Notes: generated by a model not told the origin, from the sequence alone. DNA of 64,000 nt from Haloechinothrix halophila YIM 93223 (GCF_000504245.1 NZ_KI632509.1:1363723-1427722), one strand, 5' to 3'; shown: positions 28,231 to 38,280, counted from the first letter of the stretch. A program made the numbers and translations.

Positions 28231-28843
28231 ATGGCGGAGTTCGTGCAGGTCGGCAGCGCGGCGGGGGTCTTGATGCTTCCCGCCGGAGTGGCTGGTGAGC
28301 GGCAGATGTCGGAGCCGGCCTCGCGCGACTTCGTGTGCACGGCGCGTTCGGGAGCTGAGATCGCGCGGCTGACCGATTGCGGTGAGTTGGTCGACACGCT
28401 GGCGGCCGTGCGGCGGATGCGGGCGCGGGCGGATGCCATCGAGGCGCACACCCTGTCTCGGTTGGCCATGTTGCGCAGCGAACCTACCGGTGAGGTCGAT
28501 CCCGACACGGGCAGGCCGGTGTGGCGGGAGTCGCGGTACCTGCCCGATGAGGTCGCGTTGGAGTTGCGGGTCACGCGTCGTCAGGCAGAGACCCGGTTGG
28601 AACGGGGCACGGCGCTGGTGCGGCGGTTTCCGCGGTTGCTGTCCGCGATGGCCGACGGTGAGCTTGAGGGCTATGCGGCGGCTGGAGTTCGACCCGGACA
28701 CCGGCGTCGCCACCATCACGAGCCCGACGGGCCGCACGTACACCAAAGCCCGCAGGCCCATCGTCGAACGACCTGACACCACACGTGACGAGAGCACGCG
28801 AGAACGGATTATCCACCCGCCAGGAGCGGACCCACCGTTCTGA
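28231..28843 (+). pseudogene. DUF222/HNH (13E12-type) gene relic with internal deletion
   Basis: The first 145 codons or so encode a DUF222 N-terminal domain (RADAIEAHTLSRLAMLR, ESRYLPDEVALELRVTRRQA, FPRLLSAMADGELEGYAAAG). The similarity then stops and resumes in the +1 frame at about 28680 with the usual C-terminal end (ATITSPTGRTYTKARRP). The middle of the protein, including the HNH nuclease residues, is missing. One deletion with frame change explains this. It is unrelated to steroid metabolism and interrupts the KstR2 gene block. Confidence 0.75.
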
Positions 28844-28891
28844 CACCGACGGGTCAGCGGTCCTGTGTGGCCCGCGATGTGTCCGGTCGTC

Positions 28892-29248
28892 TCACGACGC
28901 GTCCGCCGCGGGCCGCTTGGCCTTCGGCAGTGAGGCGACCACCAGGTCGTAGGAGTCTTCGATCATGTCGCGAACTAGCTGTTCCGGCACGGTGCCGTCC
29001 AGCACGACGGTGTTCCAGTGTCGTTTGTTCAGGTGGTATCCGGGTGTGATCGCCGGATAGGTCGCACGCAGTTGCTCGGCTAACGGCGGGTCGCACTTCA
29101 GACTGACGCTGAGCGGGTCGCCGTCCAGTGCGCTGATCGCGAAGAGCTTGCCGCCCACCTTGAACACCGAGTGCCGTTCGTCGAACGGGAACTCCTCCCG
29201 CGCGCCGGAGAAGCTCAGGCACAGCGCTTTCAGTTCATCAGCCGTCAT
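28892..29248 (-). CDS. MmcQ/YjbR family protein
   Basis: 118 aa. The PFDERHSVFKVGGKLFAI and PGYHLNKRHWNTVVLDG blocks identify the MmcQ/YjbR (DUF419) family, a CyaY-like fold of unknown cellular role, sometimes suggested to bind DNA. Start ATG 29248. It is 138 bp downstream of ipdC on the same strand, separated by a strong palindrome, so probably independent of the ipd operon. Confidence 0.8.
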   Translation of the reverse strand: MTADELKALCLSFSGAREEFPFDERHSVFKVGGKLFAISALDGDPLSVSLKCDPPLAEQLRATYPAITPGYHLNKRHWNTVVLDGTVPEQLVRDMIEDSYDLVVASLPKAKRPAADAS

Positions 29249-29318
29249 GGCGCGCAGCCTACGGCGCGGCACTGACAGTCTCCGGTGGTGACGACGCCGC
29301 AGCCGGTCTGAACTGGTG

Positions 29319-29366
29319 GATCTTGATGCTGTTTGGCGATACGTATAGCCAAACAGCATCAAGATC
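29319..29366. repeat. 48-bp near-perfect palindrome downstream of ipdC
   Basis: GATCTTGATGCTGTTTGGC at 29319-29337 is the exact reverse complement of 29348-29366, and the central ATACGTAT at 29339-29346 is itself palindromic; only 29338/29347 mismatch. It is AT-richer than its surroundings. It is related to the palindrome inside fadE28 (33 of 45 bases). There is no T-run, so it is not a classical terminator, though a hairpin here could protect or end the ipdC mRNA. Confidence 0.85.
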
Positions 29367-29385
29367 GCGAGGTGAGTTGAACGCG

Positions 29386-30504
29386 CTACGGCAATGCCGC
29401 GATCCGTTTCTCCGCCTCGCTCACCACGGACTCGATCAGCTCCGCGACGGATGGCAGGTCGTCCAGCATGCCGACGACCTGGCCGGACGCCAGCACCCCC
29501 GCGTCGGTGTTGCCCTCGACAAGGCCCGCCCGCAGCAACATTGGCGTGTTGGCCGCCATCAGCAGCTGCGACCAGTCGCGATCGCCGGAGCGTCGCGTGG
29601 CAAGGCCCTCTCGCAGCAGACCATGCCAAGACACGCCGGTGAGCCGTCTGAACCGCAGCGTGTTCCGAGCGGCGCGCGCTAGCCCGCGCACCCGGCCGGA
29701 GCGCTCGAGCGCGTCGACCAGCTCGGTGCGCAACACCCGGTGCGGCATGCCGTCCACCTTGGTGGTGACCACGGTGTCGCCGAGCCCGCGCGTCAGGTAT
29801 GCCCGCTTGACCTCGTCGGGCACGGTGCTTTCCTTGGTCAACAAGAACCGCGTGCCCATACCGACACCGGAAGCACCGTAGGCGAGTGCCGCGGCGAGCC
29901 CTCGGCCGTCGAAGAACCCGCCAGCCGCGATCACCGGGATGTTCACGGCGTCCAGCACCGAGGGCAGCAGCAAGGTGGTCGCCACACCGCCGGTGTGCCC
30001 ACCGCCCTCGCCGCCCTGCACGATCACCGCGTCCGCGCCCCAGTCGGCGACCTTCGCCGCGTGCCGAGCCGCGCCGACCGAGGGGATCACCACGACGCCG
30101 TTGTCCTTGAGCTTGCCGATCATCTCCTTGCGCGGGGCGAGCGCGAACGACGCCACCCGCACACCCTCGTTGATCAGCAGGTCCACCCGCCGCTGCGCGT
30201 CCTCGGCGTCCGCGCGCAGGTTCACGCCGAACGGCGCGTCGGTGCGTGCGCGTACCTCGCGGATCGCGGCGGCCAACTCGTCGTAGGTCATCGTCGCCGA
30301 TGCCAGGATGCCGAGCCCGCCTGCCTGCGCGGTCGCGGTGACCAGCCGGGGGCCGGCGACCCATCCCATGCCGGTCTGCACCACCGGGTGCCGCATACCG
30401 ACGAGATCGGTCAGCGCGGTGCGTAGCGGCGCACTCGGTGGCTCTGATTCGGACCCACGAGCAGTCGTCGGTGGCTCTGATTCGGACCTGCGAGCAGTCC
30501 TCAT
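29386..30504 (-). CDS. ipdC: IpdC, FMN-dependent nitronate-monooxygenase-like reductase
   Basis: 372 aa (355 in M. tuberculosis). TIM-barrel flavoenzyme with GGEGGGHTGG and AAGGFFDGRGLAAALAYGA phosphate-binding segments. In the HIP pathway IpdC reduces the hydroxy-enoyl CoA intermediate before ring opening by EchA20 and IpdAB. The ATG at 30504 overlaps the ipdB stop. Its first 23 residues are two copies of the junction repeat, and no other ATG, GTG or TTG occurs before the conserved VGMRHPVVQTGMGW block. The repeat therefore supplies the start codon. Confidence 0.83.
   Translation of the reverse strand: MRTARRSESEPPTTARGSESEPPSAPLRTALTDLVGMRHPVVQTGMGWVAGPRLVTATAQAGGLGILASATMTYDELAAAIREVRARTDAPFGVNLRADAEDAQRRVDLLINEGVRVASFALAPRKEMIGKLKDNGVVVIPSVGAARHAAKVADWGADAVIVQGGEGGGHTGGVATTLLLPSVLDAVNIPVIAAGGFFDGRGLAAALAYGASGVGMGTRFLLTKESTVPDEVKRAYLTRGLGDTVVTTKVDGMPHRVLRTELVDALERSGRVRGLARAARNTLRFRRLTGVSWHGLLREGLATRRSGDRDWSQLLMAANTPMLLRAGLVEGNTDAGVLASGQVVGMLDDLPSVAELIESVVSEAEKRIAALP
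30437..30502 (-). repeat. 33-bp junction repeat, two copies between ipdB and ipdC
   Basis: Units 30437-30469 and 30470-30502 share GGTGGCTCTGATTCGGACC followed by the GAGCAGTC core. On the coding strand they begin at the ipdB/ipdC ATGA overlap and are translated as the IpdC N-terminus. Confidence 0.9.
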
Positions 30505-31271
30505 GACGGCACTTCCTTGTCCCGTGTGGTTTTCGGGTCCACGACCTCCCGGATCAGCCGCAGCTCCTCGGCGTCCGGTAGCCGGGTCTCGGTCGTCCGC
30601 GAGGTGTCGAGCGGGAACGACGTCTGCTCCAGTACCTCGTCGACGCTCACGCCGGGGTGCACCGAGACCAGCCGCATCGACCGATCCGGCGTGTCGAAGT
30701 CCAGTACGGCCAGGTTGGTGACCACCCGGTGCACGTCGTGGAACCGGCTCGCCGCCTGCCCTGCCTTGTGCGCGTTGTCGTAACCGACACCGGACACCAC
30801 GTCCACGGCGTCGACGAACACCCGCTTGCTGTGCTTGGGGGTCCAGTAGCTGGTGCGGTGGTTGACGGTGTTGCCCGGTGCGCCCCTGACCCCGAGCAGC
30901 TGCCGGTCAGGGCGGGCGTGGTCACCAATGGCCGAGATGTTCTGGTTGCCGAAGCGGTCGATCTGATTCGCGCCCATGACGACGTGCCGCGTGCCGTGCG
31001 GTACGACGACGTCGAGCACCTTCTTGAATGGCTGCCAGCCCTCGACCTGCCCGTCGGCGTCGAGCAGGTAGGCCTCGCCGTCAGAGAGCAGCAGTCCCGG
31101 CGCGAACGTCAGCCGCGCCAGTTTGGCGCCGAGCGAGGGGATGAGCCCCATCGGGCTGGCCACGATCTCGCCAGCGTCGCGGAACAGCTCGGCGCAGGCC
31201 ACAACCGCCACCTCGGCGCGGGTTACGTCGTCACCATTGTCCGATGATTCGGACCTGCGAGCAGTCGTCAT
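30501..31271 (-). CDS. ipdB: IpdB, COCHEA-CoA hydrolase beta subunit
   Basis: 256 aa (250 in M. tuberculosis), class I CoA-transferase fold (GANQIDRFGNQN, PGNTVNHRTSYWTPKHSKRVF). With IpdA it hydrolytically opens the last steroid ring (ring C) of COCHEA-CoA. The ATG at 31271 overlaps the ipdA stop and begins inside one junction-repeat copy, so the protein starts MTTARRSESSDNG. In frame there is no alternative ATG, GTG or TTG before the conserved TRAEVAVVACAELFRD block. Confidence 0.87.
   Translation of the reverse strand: MTTARRSESSDNGDDVTRAEVAVVACAELFRDAGEIVASPMGLIPSLGAKLARLTFAPGLLLSDGEAYLLDADGQVEGWQPFKKVLDVVVPHGTRHVVMGANQIDRFGNQNISAIGDHARPDRQLLGVRGAPGNTVNHRTSYWTPKHSKRVFVDAVDVVSGVGYDNAHKAGQAASRFHDVHRVVTNLAVLDFDTPDRSMRLVSVHPGVSVDEVLEQTSFPLDTSRTTETRLPDAEELRLIREVVDPKTTRDKEVPS
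31246..31269 (-). repeat. 33-bp-family junction repeat, single copy between ipdA and ipdB
   Basis: GATTCGGACCTGCGAGCAGTC begins at 31246. The coding strand reads GACTGCTCGCAGGTCCGAATC directly after the ATGA overlap of ipdA and ipdB. Confidence 0.88.
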
Positions 31272-32125
31272 GCCGCCGCCTCCTGAAATCGGGTCACTTC
31301 GGACTGATACGTCGTCTCGTCACCGGACAAGAAACGGTCCACAAACGACGGCCACGCTTCCGGGTCCTTGGCGCAGGCGACGTAGTGCCGTTGGAACGCC
31401 TCGTCGCGGCCGTAGTCGGGGGCGGCCGAGGTGAAGTGCGCGCCGTGGGGTGCTGCGACCACCCCGGTCACCGCGCCCCGGTTGAGCAGTAGCGACTGCG
31501 CCGGCGCGGACGACAAGTCCGCGGTGTCCACAACACGCTCGGCGGAGACGAAACACCGGTCGGCCGCGAGCGCGAAATCGTCGTCGAAGTACGGGTCTGG
31601 CCCGAGGTACTGCGCGTTCCCACGCGCATCCGCCCGGTTCAGGTGCACCAGTGCGACATCCAGTCGCAGCGCGGGTACGGCCAGGAGCTCCTCGCCGTCA
31701 GCGTACGGCGAGGTGACGGTGCGTAAGTCCGGATTGGTCGTGACCACATCGGACCCGAGTCCCGCGCGCATCGGCAGGAACGGCAGTCGCTTGACCGCCG
31801 CCGATAGTCCAGCCGCGACCATGCCCTCGTCGTACTCCGTGACATCGATGGCACCGGACTGCCGTGCCCGCGCGAAGTGCGGATCGAACGGCACCGAGTC
31901 GAGCGTGACGAACCCGAACACCAGCTTGCGGATCTTGCCCGCCGCGGCGAGCAGTCCGACGTCGGGGCCGCCATAGGAGACGACGGTCAGATCCTTGACG
32001 TCGGTACGCAGGATCGCGCGGATCAGCGCCATCGGCTTGCGCCGCGAGCCCCAGCCGCCGATCCCGATGGTCATCCCGTCGCGGAGTTCGGCCGCCACCT
32101 CGTCGGCGGTCATACGTTTGTCCAT
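31268..32125 (-). CDS. ipdA: IpdA, COCHEA-CoA hydrolase alpha subunit
   Basis: 285 aa (292 in M. tuberculosis), CoA-transferase alpha-like fold with the IGIGGWGSRRKPMALIRAILR N-terminal segment. Although CoA-transferase-like, the IpdAB complex is a ring hydrolase. The Glu at position 97 in TEYDEG is a candidate for the catalytic acid (inference from family position, not aligned). The ATG at 32125 abuts the echA20 stop. Gene order echA20-ipdA-ipdB-ipdC is as in Rv3550-Rv3553. Confidence 0.87.
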   Translation of the reverse strand: MDKRMTADEVAAELRDGMTIGIGGWGSRRKPMALIRAILRTDVKDLTVVSYGGPDVGLLAAAGKIRKLVFGFVTLDSVPFDPHFARARQSGAIDVTEYDEGMVAAGLSAAVKRLPFLPMRAGLGSDVVTTNPDLRTVTSPYADGEELLAVPALRLDVALVHLNRADARGNAQYLGPDPYFDDDFALAADRCFVSAERVVDTADLSSAPAQSLLLNRGAVTGVVAAPHGAHFTSAAPDYGRDEAFQRHYVACAKDPEAWPSFVDRFLSGDETTYQSEVTRFQEAAA

Positions 32126-32881
32126 TCAGGCTCCCGTGCTGTTGCCGAGGAAGTCCTGGCGCGCGGAGTCGGAGACCCCGGCCAGGTTGAGTTCGAAGGT
32201 GAAGCCCTGCTCGAAGCGATAGCTGCGATGCACGTCCTGCGGGTCGATGCCATTCAAGGCCTGCTTGGCCTTGCGGATCACCCTGGTGTCCTTGGTCGCG
32301 ATGTCGCGTGCCACCGCCAGCGCCGCGTCGTCAAGCTCGTCGCGCGGCACGACCCGGTACACCGAACCGTGGTGGTGCAACTGCTGCGCGGTGATGGTGC
32401 TCGCGGTGTAGTACAGCGCCCGCATCAGGTGCGGCGGTACCAGCCTGGCGAGGTGAGTGGCCGCGCCGAGCGCACCCCGGTCGACCTCGGGCAGGCCGAA
32501 TGTCGCGTCGTCGCTGGCCACCACGACGTCGGCGTTGCCGACCAGTCCGACGCCGCCGCCGAGGCAGTAGCCGTGCACGGCGGCGATCACCGGCACCTCG
32601 CAGTCGTAGACCGCGGAAAACGCGGCGGCACAGCCGTGGTTGGCGCCGATGAGCGCGCTGTAGCCGTCGCTGGCCTCGATCTCCTTGATATCGACCCCCG
32701 CGTTGAAGCCACGGCCCTCGGCGCGCAGCACAACAACGTGGCAGCCGGGGTCGGCGCCTGCCTTGCTGATCGCGGCCGCCACGTCGTACCAGCCCTGCAC
32801 GGTGAGCGCGTTGACCGGCGGTGCCGCCATGGTCACCACGGCGATATGCGGCTCGGGTTCGGTGGTGCTCACTGCGGGCAC
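32126..32881 (-). CDS. echA20: EchA20, crotonase-fold ring hydrolase
   Basis: 251 aa (247 in M. tuberculosis). EchA20 opens ring D of the HIEC-CoA intermediate hydrolytically. The crotonase blocks GRGFNAGVDIKEIEA and AAVHGYCLGGGVGLVGNAD are present; the first hydratase Glu is replaced (GGGVGLV), as expected of a non-hydratase, while LPEVDRG retains an acidic residue. GTG at 32881 lies 5 nt after AGGAGG. First gene of the ipd operon. Confidence 0.85.
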   Translation of the reverse strand: MPAVSTTEPEPHIAVVTMAAPPVNALTVQGWYDVAAAISKAGADPGCHVVVLRAEGRGFNAGVDIKEIEASDGYSALIGANHGCAAAFSAVYDCEVPVIAAVHGYCLGGGVGLVGNADVVVASDDATFGLPEVDRGALGAATHLARLVPPHLMRALYYTASTITAQQLHHHGSVYRVVPRDELDDAALAVARDIATKDTRVIRKAKQALNGIDPQDVHRSYRFEQGFTFELNLAGVSDSARQDFLGNSTGA

Positions 32882-32904
32882 ATCGACCTCCTGCTACCTA
32901 ACCT

Positions 32905-32918
32905 AGCACTTGCTTGGT
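32905..32918. promoter_or_regulatory. degenerate KstR2 box between echA20 and the SDR operon
   Basis: AGCACTTGCTTGGT matches 8 of 10 fixed positions of AnCAAGnnCTTGnT: the right half is perfect and the left half has two changes. Flanks (ACC before, GGTA after) resemble the fadD3/fadE30 box. It lies 24 bp from echA20 and 67 bp from the SDR start, serving a divergent pair. Confidence 0.6.
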
Positions 32919-32984
32919 ACAGTAGCAGCCGCACCGGGCCTCCCGGTAGTCCCGGCAGTTCGAGCTCGACGGAAAGGTGCGCCG

Positions 32985-33746
32985 ATGGCCGTATCGCTGG
33001 ACTTCGACGGCGCGATCGTGCTGGTCACCGGCGGAGTGCGCGGGGTAGGCGCGGGAATCACGCGGACATTCGCGCGGGCGGGCGCGACCGTGGTGACCTG
33101 CGCCCGTAACCGCCCGGAGTCCCCGCTGGAGCACGCCCAGTTCGTTTCGTGCGACGTGCGGGAACCCGAGCAGGTCGACCGCATGGTGGACGGCGTCGTC
33201 GCCGAGCACGGCCGCATCGACGTGCTGGTCAACAACGCCGGTGGCGCGCCGTTCGCGCTGGCCGCCGACGCCTCGCCCCGGTTCCACGACAAGATCGTCG
33301 GGCTCAACCTGCTGGCGCCGCTACTGGTCGCGCAGCGGGTCAACGCGGTCATGCAACAGGGGGCTGGCGGCGCCATCGTCAACGTCAGCAGCGTCAGCGG
33401 CACCCGGCCCTCACCGGGCACCGCGGCCTACGGAGCCGCCAAGGCAGGGCTGGACAACCTCACGGCCAGCCTCGCCGTGGAGTGGGCGCCAAAGGTGCGA
33501 GTGAACGCGCTCGACGTTGGCATGGTCCACACCGAACAGTCCGAACTGCACTACGGAGACGCGGACGGTGTCGCGGCCGTCGGCGCGACCGTCCCACTGG
33601 GACGTCTCGCTGATCCCGGCGAAGTTGGCGCGTGCGCACTGTTTCTCGCATCCCCGCTCGCGTCCTATGTCAGCGGAGCCACACTCGCCGTCCACGGTGG
33701 CGGCGAGCGACCCGCGTTCCTCGACGCGGCACAACCCAGGGTCTGA
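32985..33746 (+). CDS. short-chain dehydrogenase (Rv3549c-like)
   Basis: 253 aa classical SDR: VTGGVRGVGAGITRTFA cofactor loop, NNAGG, and catalytic Ser-Tyr-Lys in VSSVSGTRPSPGTAAYGAAKAG. Start ATG 32985 after GGAAAGG. It is divergent from echA20 across the degenerate KstR2 box, the arrangement of Rv3549c and echA20. A dehydrogenase or reductase step in C/D-ring catabolism is likely; the substrate cannot be read from the sequence. Confidence 0.75.
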   Translation: MAVSLDFDGAIVLVTGGVRGVGAGITRTFARAGATVVTCARNRPESPLEHAQFVSCDVREPEQVDRMVDGVVAEHGRIDVLVNNAGGAPFALAADASPRFHDKIVGLNLLAPLLVAQRVNAVMQQGAGGAIVNVSSVSGTRPSPGTAAYGAAKAGLDNLTASLAVEWAPKVRVNALDVGMVHTEQSELHYGDADGVAAVGATVPLGRLADPGEVGACALFLASPLASYVSGATLAVHGGGERPAFLDAAQPRV

Positions 33747-33806
33747 TGCTTCGGACCTGCAAGCAGTCCTCAGGGTCTGATGCTTCGGATCCGCAAGCAG
33801 TCCTCA
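33739..33806 (+). repeat. junction repeat, two 34-bp copies in inverted orientation
   Basis: GGGTCTGATGCTTCGGA begins at 33739 and 33773; each unit continues into GCAAGCAGTCCTCA. The core is the junction repeat but in the opposite orientation relative to the flanking genes. It starts over the stop codon of the first SDR and is otherwise untranslated, unlike the other loci. Confidence 0.85.
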
Positions 33807-33822
33807 GAGGAAAGGAGCACTC

Positions 33823-34728
33823 GTGAGCGGCATCGTCAAGGACAGGGTCGTCATCGTCACCGGAGCTGGCAGGGGGATCGGCCGCGCGCACGCGCTGGCG
33901 TTCGCGGGTGAGGGAGCGGCCGTCGTCGTCAACGACGTCGGGGTCGCGCTCGACGGCACGGGCCAGTCGGCGGGACCGGCGCAGCAGGTGGTCGACGAGA
34001 TCACCGCGGCTGGCGGGCGTGCCGTGGCCAACACGGACGACGTCGCCGACTGGGACGGTGCGGCGAGCCTCGTCGGCACCGCGCTCGACACCTACGGGCG
34101 GCTGGACGTGCTGGTCAACAACGCTGGGTTCCTGCGCGACCGGATGCTGGTGAACCTCGCGGAGGACGAGTGGGACGCGGTGATGCGGGTGCACCTCAAG
34201 GGGCATTTCGCGCCGATGCGGCACGCCGCGGCGCACTGGCGCGCGGAGAGCAAGGCAGGCAGGCAGCCGGACGCGCGCGTGATCAACACCAGCTCGGGAG
34301 CCGGGCTTCTCGGCAGCATCGGACAGGGCAACTACTCGGCCGCCAAGGCGGGTATCACCGGGCTGACGCTGGTGGCCGCCGCGGAGTTCGGGCGCTACGG
34401 CGTGACCGTCAATGCCATCGCGCCCGCCGCGCGGACCAGGATGACCGAGGATGCGTTCGCTGAGGACATGGCCGCCCCCGACGGTGGGTTCGACGCGATG
34501 GCGCCGGAGAACGTCTCGCCGCTGTTGGTGTGGCTGGGCAGCACCGAGTCGGCCGGGGTGACCGGGCGGGTGTTCGAGGTCGAGGGCGGCCAGGTGTCGC
34601 TGGCGACCGGCTGGCATCACGGACCACGCCGGGACAAGGGCGCCCGCTGGGAGCCCGCTGAACTGGGGCCGGTGGTGGAGGAATTGATCGCCGAGGCTCC
34701 GGAGCCGGAGCCCGTGTACGGGGCGTGA
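33823..34728 (+). CDS. short-chain dehydrogenase (Rv3548c-like)
   Basis: 301 aa SDR of the longer type related to the dehydrogenase domain of multifunctional enzyme 2: [29 protein letters not shown] and NTSSGAGLLGSIGQGNYSAAKAG with catalytic Ser, Tyr and Lys. GTG 33823 follows AAAGGAG. It would oxidise a 3-hydroxyacyl-CoA. Second gene of the operon divergent from echA20; same order as Rv3549c-Rv3548c. Confidence 0.77.
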   Translation: MSGIVKDRVVIVTGAGRGIGRAHALAFAGEGAAVVVNDVGVALDGTGQSAGPAQQVVDEITAAGGRAVANTDDVADWDGAASLVGTALDTYGRLDVLVNNAGFLRDRMLVNLAEDEWDAVMRVHLKGHFAPMRHAAAHWRAESKAGRQPDARVINTSSGAGLLGSIGQGNYSAAKAGITGLTLVAAAEFGRYGVTVNAIAPAARTRMTEDAFAEDMAAPDGGFDAMAPENVSPLLVWLGSTESAGVTGRVFEVEGGQVSLATGWHHGPRRDKGARWEPAELGPVVEELIAEAPEPEPVYGA

Positions 34729-34734
34729 CGTGAC

Positions 34735-34768
34735 GGGGCGCGTGGTCCCAGAGGCGATCACGCGCCCC
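34735..34768 (+). terminator. GC-rich hairpin after the SDR operon
   Basis: GGGGCGCGTG at 34735-34744 pairs perfectly with CACGCGCCCC at 34759-34768 across a 14-nt loop, starting 6 bp after the stop codon and between convergent genes. No T-tract follows. The remaining 186 bases to 34954 show no gene. Confidence 0.55.
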
Positions 34769-34954
34769 GAGGAGCACTTCGCCGGGGAAATCGCGAGATC
34801 GACGTCGGTTATAGAACGACTTGTCCGGTCTGCTGGGCAATATGCCCGGCGAAGTCTCCCGAGGGATCAGTGTCGTCCGATTGGCGACAGAGCGCGCCGG
34901 TCGGCATGCGGGAGGTTGGTCCGTGGCGACAGGACCAAACGTGCGATGTGCCGA

Positions 34955-36031
34955 TTACGTGGCGCGAACTCGCCCCGGCACGAGCGGAAGGTCGAGCGCG
35001 GTCAACAGCCCCGGTGGCGCGGCGATCACCGCGGGGATCGCGTTGACCAGCCGCATGGCGGTTGCCTTGAGACCCGCCGTGTTGTGGTCGCCATCAGTGC
35101 CGAGTAACCGCAGGTCAAGCGTGTAGTTCGGCTCGCCACTGACCACTACCCGGTAGCAGCCCTGTCCGGCGGGCTGCGGCCAGTCGGGACCAAGGTCGTC
35201 CCGCAACCGGGTGACGTGCTCCAGCACCACGACGGGACGGCCACCTCGCATGCCGCGTACCTCGAACCGCAGCGCGGCCGCGGTGCCTTCCGGAATGGTG
35301 CCGGAGGCGATGTCGAACGTCTCCGGCGCGGGCAGCCGTTCCACCTGCTCGGTGACCTCGTCGAGCGTGACGTCCAGCCCCGCGGCGAGCTGCCGCACGA
35401 CGCTGCCCCACGCGAGCGACAACACACCCGGCTGCAGCAGCATCGGGACGTCGTCCAGTGGCTTGCCGAAGCCCATGATGTCGAACAGCACCTGGGCGTT
35501 GTCATAGGTGGCGTAGTTCAGGATCTCCAGACAGCGCACCTCGTCGATGCGCTCGCTGATGCCGGTCAGGGCCAGCGGTAGCCAGTCGTTGGCGAATCCA
35601 GGGTCGATGCCGTTGACCCACAGCGACGCCCCGCCTTCGGTCGCTGCCTGCCGGATCGGTTCGACCATCTCGTCTGGCACGGTGCCCTCCGGGTACTGCA
35701 AGAACACCGGGCCGGACGAGACGACGTTGATGCCCGCGCGCAGGAACCGGCACAGGTCCTCGATGGACTCCTGGATGCGGTGGTCGGCCATCGCGGTGTG
35801 CACGATGCAGTCCGGGCGCGACGTCAGTAGCGCGTCGGCGTCGGTGGTCGCGGCGACGCCAAGCGAGTGGCCGAGCCCAGCCAGTTCGCCGGCGTCCTTA
35901 CCCGCCTTGGCGTCGCTGGACACCCACACCCCCGCCAGGTCGAGGTCGTCTCGTGCGTCGATGCCCGCGATCGCGTGCCGTCCGACGTTGCCGGTGCTCC
36001 ACTGCACCACTCGATAGCCCATGTGTGTCAC
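34955..36031 (-). CDS. NAD(P)-binding protein of the dihydrodipicolinate-reductase-like family (Rv0926c-like)
   Basis: 358 aa. The N-terminal Rossmann segment reads [18 protein letters not shown], followed by a [14 protein letters not shown] block and a C-terminal hydrophobic domain; this matches proteins annotated as 2,4-diaminopentanoate dehydrogenase or DHDPR-like. The substrate is unknown. GTG 36031 overlaps the stop of the upstream SDR (GTGA). An adjacent SDR plus this family resembles the Rv0927c-Rv0926c pair (recalled order). Here it follows fadA5, so a steroid role is plausible. Confidence 0.6.
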   Translation of the reverse strand: MTHMGYRVVQWSTGNVGRHAIAGIDARDDLDLAGVWVSSDAKAGKDAGELAGLGHSLGVAATTDADALLTSRPDCIVHTAMADHRIQESIEDLCRFLRAGINVVSSGPVFLQYPEGTVPDEMVEPIRQAATEGGASLWVNGIDPGFANDWLPLALTGISERIDEVRCLEILNYATYDNAQVLFDIMGFGKPLDDVPMLLQPGVLSLAWGSVVRQLAAGLDVTLDEVTEQVERLPAPETFDIASGTIPEGTAAALRFEVRGMRGGRPVVVLEHVTRLRDDLGPDWPQPAGQGCYRVVVSGEPNYTLDLRLLGTDGDHNTAGLKATAMRLVNAIPAVIAAPPGLLTALDLPLVPGRVRAT

Positions 36032-36840
36032 TCCAAGTCGGGGAGGCCGAGGTCGAGGTTCGGTGTCTCCAGTCCGCCGTCGACCTCGAGCACCTTGCCG
36101 GTCACGTACCCGCCAGCGCGCGACGTGAGGTAGAGGATCGCCGCGGCGATGTCCTCCACCTCGCCGATGCGCCGCAGCGGTGTCGCCTGCTCCATCGCGG
36201 TGCGGATCTCGTCGTTCTGCGCGACGACGTCCAGCGCGGACGTCATGATCGAGCCGACCGAAATCGCGTTGACCCTGATCTTGGGCGCCAGATCGCGCGC
36301 GGCCAGCTTGCTCCAGTGCGCGAGCGCCGCCTTGGCAGTGCCATAGGCGAGGTAGCCGCGTCCGCTGACCCGTCCGACCACAGAGGACACCGTGACGACC
36401 GAACCGCCGCCGGTTTCCAGCATCTTCGGCACTGCTGCTTGGGTCAGTGTGTGCGCGGTGGCGACGTTGAAGTGGAAGGCGTCCTTGAGTTCGTCCGGCT
36501 TGGTGGTGAGGAACGCGTTCGGCATGCTGCCGCCGACATTGTTCACCACGATGTCCACTCTGCCCAGTGCATTGTGGGCGGTGTCCGCGAGTGCGGCGAC
36601 CGCGTCCAGATCGGACAGATCAGCCGGGACGACGACGGCCTTGCGGCCCAACGCGGTGATCTTTCCCGCGATCTCATCCAACTGCGATTCGGTGCGGGCG
36701 GAAAGCGCGACATCCGCCCCCGCCTCGGCCAGTGCGAGAGCGGTGGCAGCCCCGATGCCGCGACCCGCGCCGGTGACGATGGCGGCCTGCCCGTCGAGCC
36801 GGAAGCGACCCAGGATCGACTCCGGATTCGGCGATGTCAT
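36028..36840 (-). CDS. short-chain dehydrogenase (Rv0927c-like)
   Basis: 270 aa [54 protein letters not shown] with Ser, Tyr, Lys, and a C-terminal [22 protein letters not shown] 36840 is 43 bp after the fadA5 stop and the stop overlaps the next gene. Probably a hydroxysteroid or 3-hydroxyacyl-CoA dehydrogenase in the fadA5 operon; the exact substrate is not decidable from the sequence. Confidence 0.72.
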   Translation of the reverse strand: MTSPNPESILGRFRLDGQAAIVTGAGRGIGAATALALAEAGADVALSARTESQLDEIAGKITALGRKAVVVPADLSDLDAVAALADTAHNALGRVDIVVNNVGGSMPNAFLTTKPDELKDAFHFNVATAHTLTQAAVPKMLETGGGSVVTVSSVVGRVSGRGYLAYGTAKAALAHWSKLAARDLAPKIRVNAISVGSIMTSALDVVAQNDEIRTAMEQATPLRRIGEVEDIAAAILYLTSRAGGYVTGKVLEVDGGLETPNLDLGLPDLE

Positions 36841-36883
36841 GGTGTTGCTCCCTCGCGGTGGTCGTCGGCGGCGATCGGGTGCC

Positions 36884-38074
<1,191 letters not shown>

Positions 38075-38081
38075 TCAAAGT

Positions 38082-38095
38082 TAGAACATGTTCTT
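38082..38095. promoter_or_regulatory. KstR operator for the fadA5 operon
   Basis: TAGAACATGTTCTT matches the consensus except for the last base and lies 37 bp upstream of the fadA5 GTG. Confidence 0.82.
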
Positions 38096-38238
38096 TTTTT
38101 CGGCAATAGCGCGTGCCAGTGGATCGGCAACAACCACAGGTCGACGGCGGTAATGCCGGTGATCTTGGCGCGTCGGGGAGTAGCGAAAGGTTGTTCTCGT
38201 GGGTTCTCATCGTGGCGAACCTGTGCTTCAATCGTCGG

Positions 38239-38252
38239 TAGAACGTGTTTCA
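38239..38252. promoter_or_regulatory. KstR operator for cyp125
   Basis: TAGAACGTGTTTCA matches TnnAACnnGTTnnA at all fixed positions and lies 28 bp upstream of the cyp125 GTG. Confidence 0.85.
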
Positions 38253-38280
38253 CAAGGCTGTGTGGCGCAGGAGGTAACCC

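Noticed and set aside
29319-29366. Rho-independent terminator of the ipd operon
   Set aside because: The stem is strong, but there is no T-tract on either strand and a related copy lies inside a coding region, so a palindromic repeat element is the better description.
34730-35107. Plus-strand frame in the gap after the second SDR
   Set aside because: It overlaps the 3' end of the 34955-36031 gene, has no homology-like blocks and begins inside a terminator-like hairpin.
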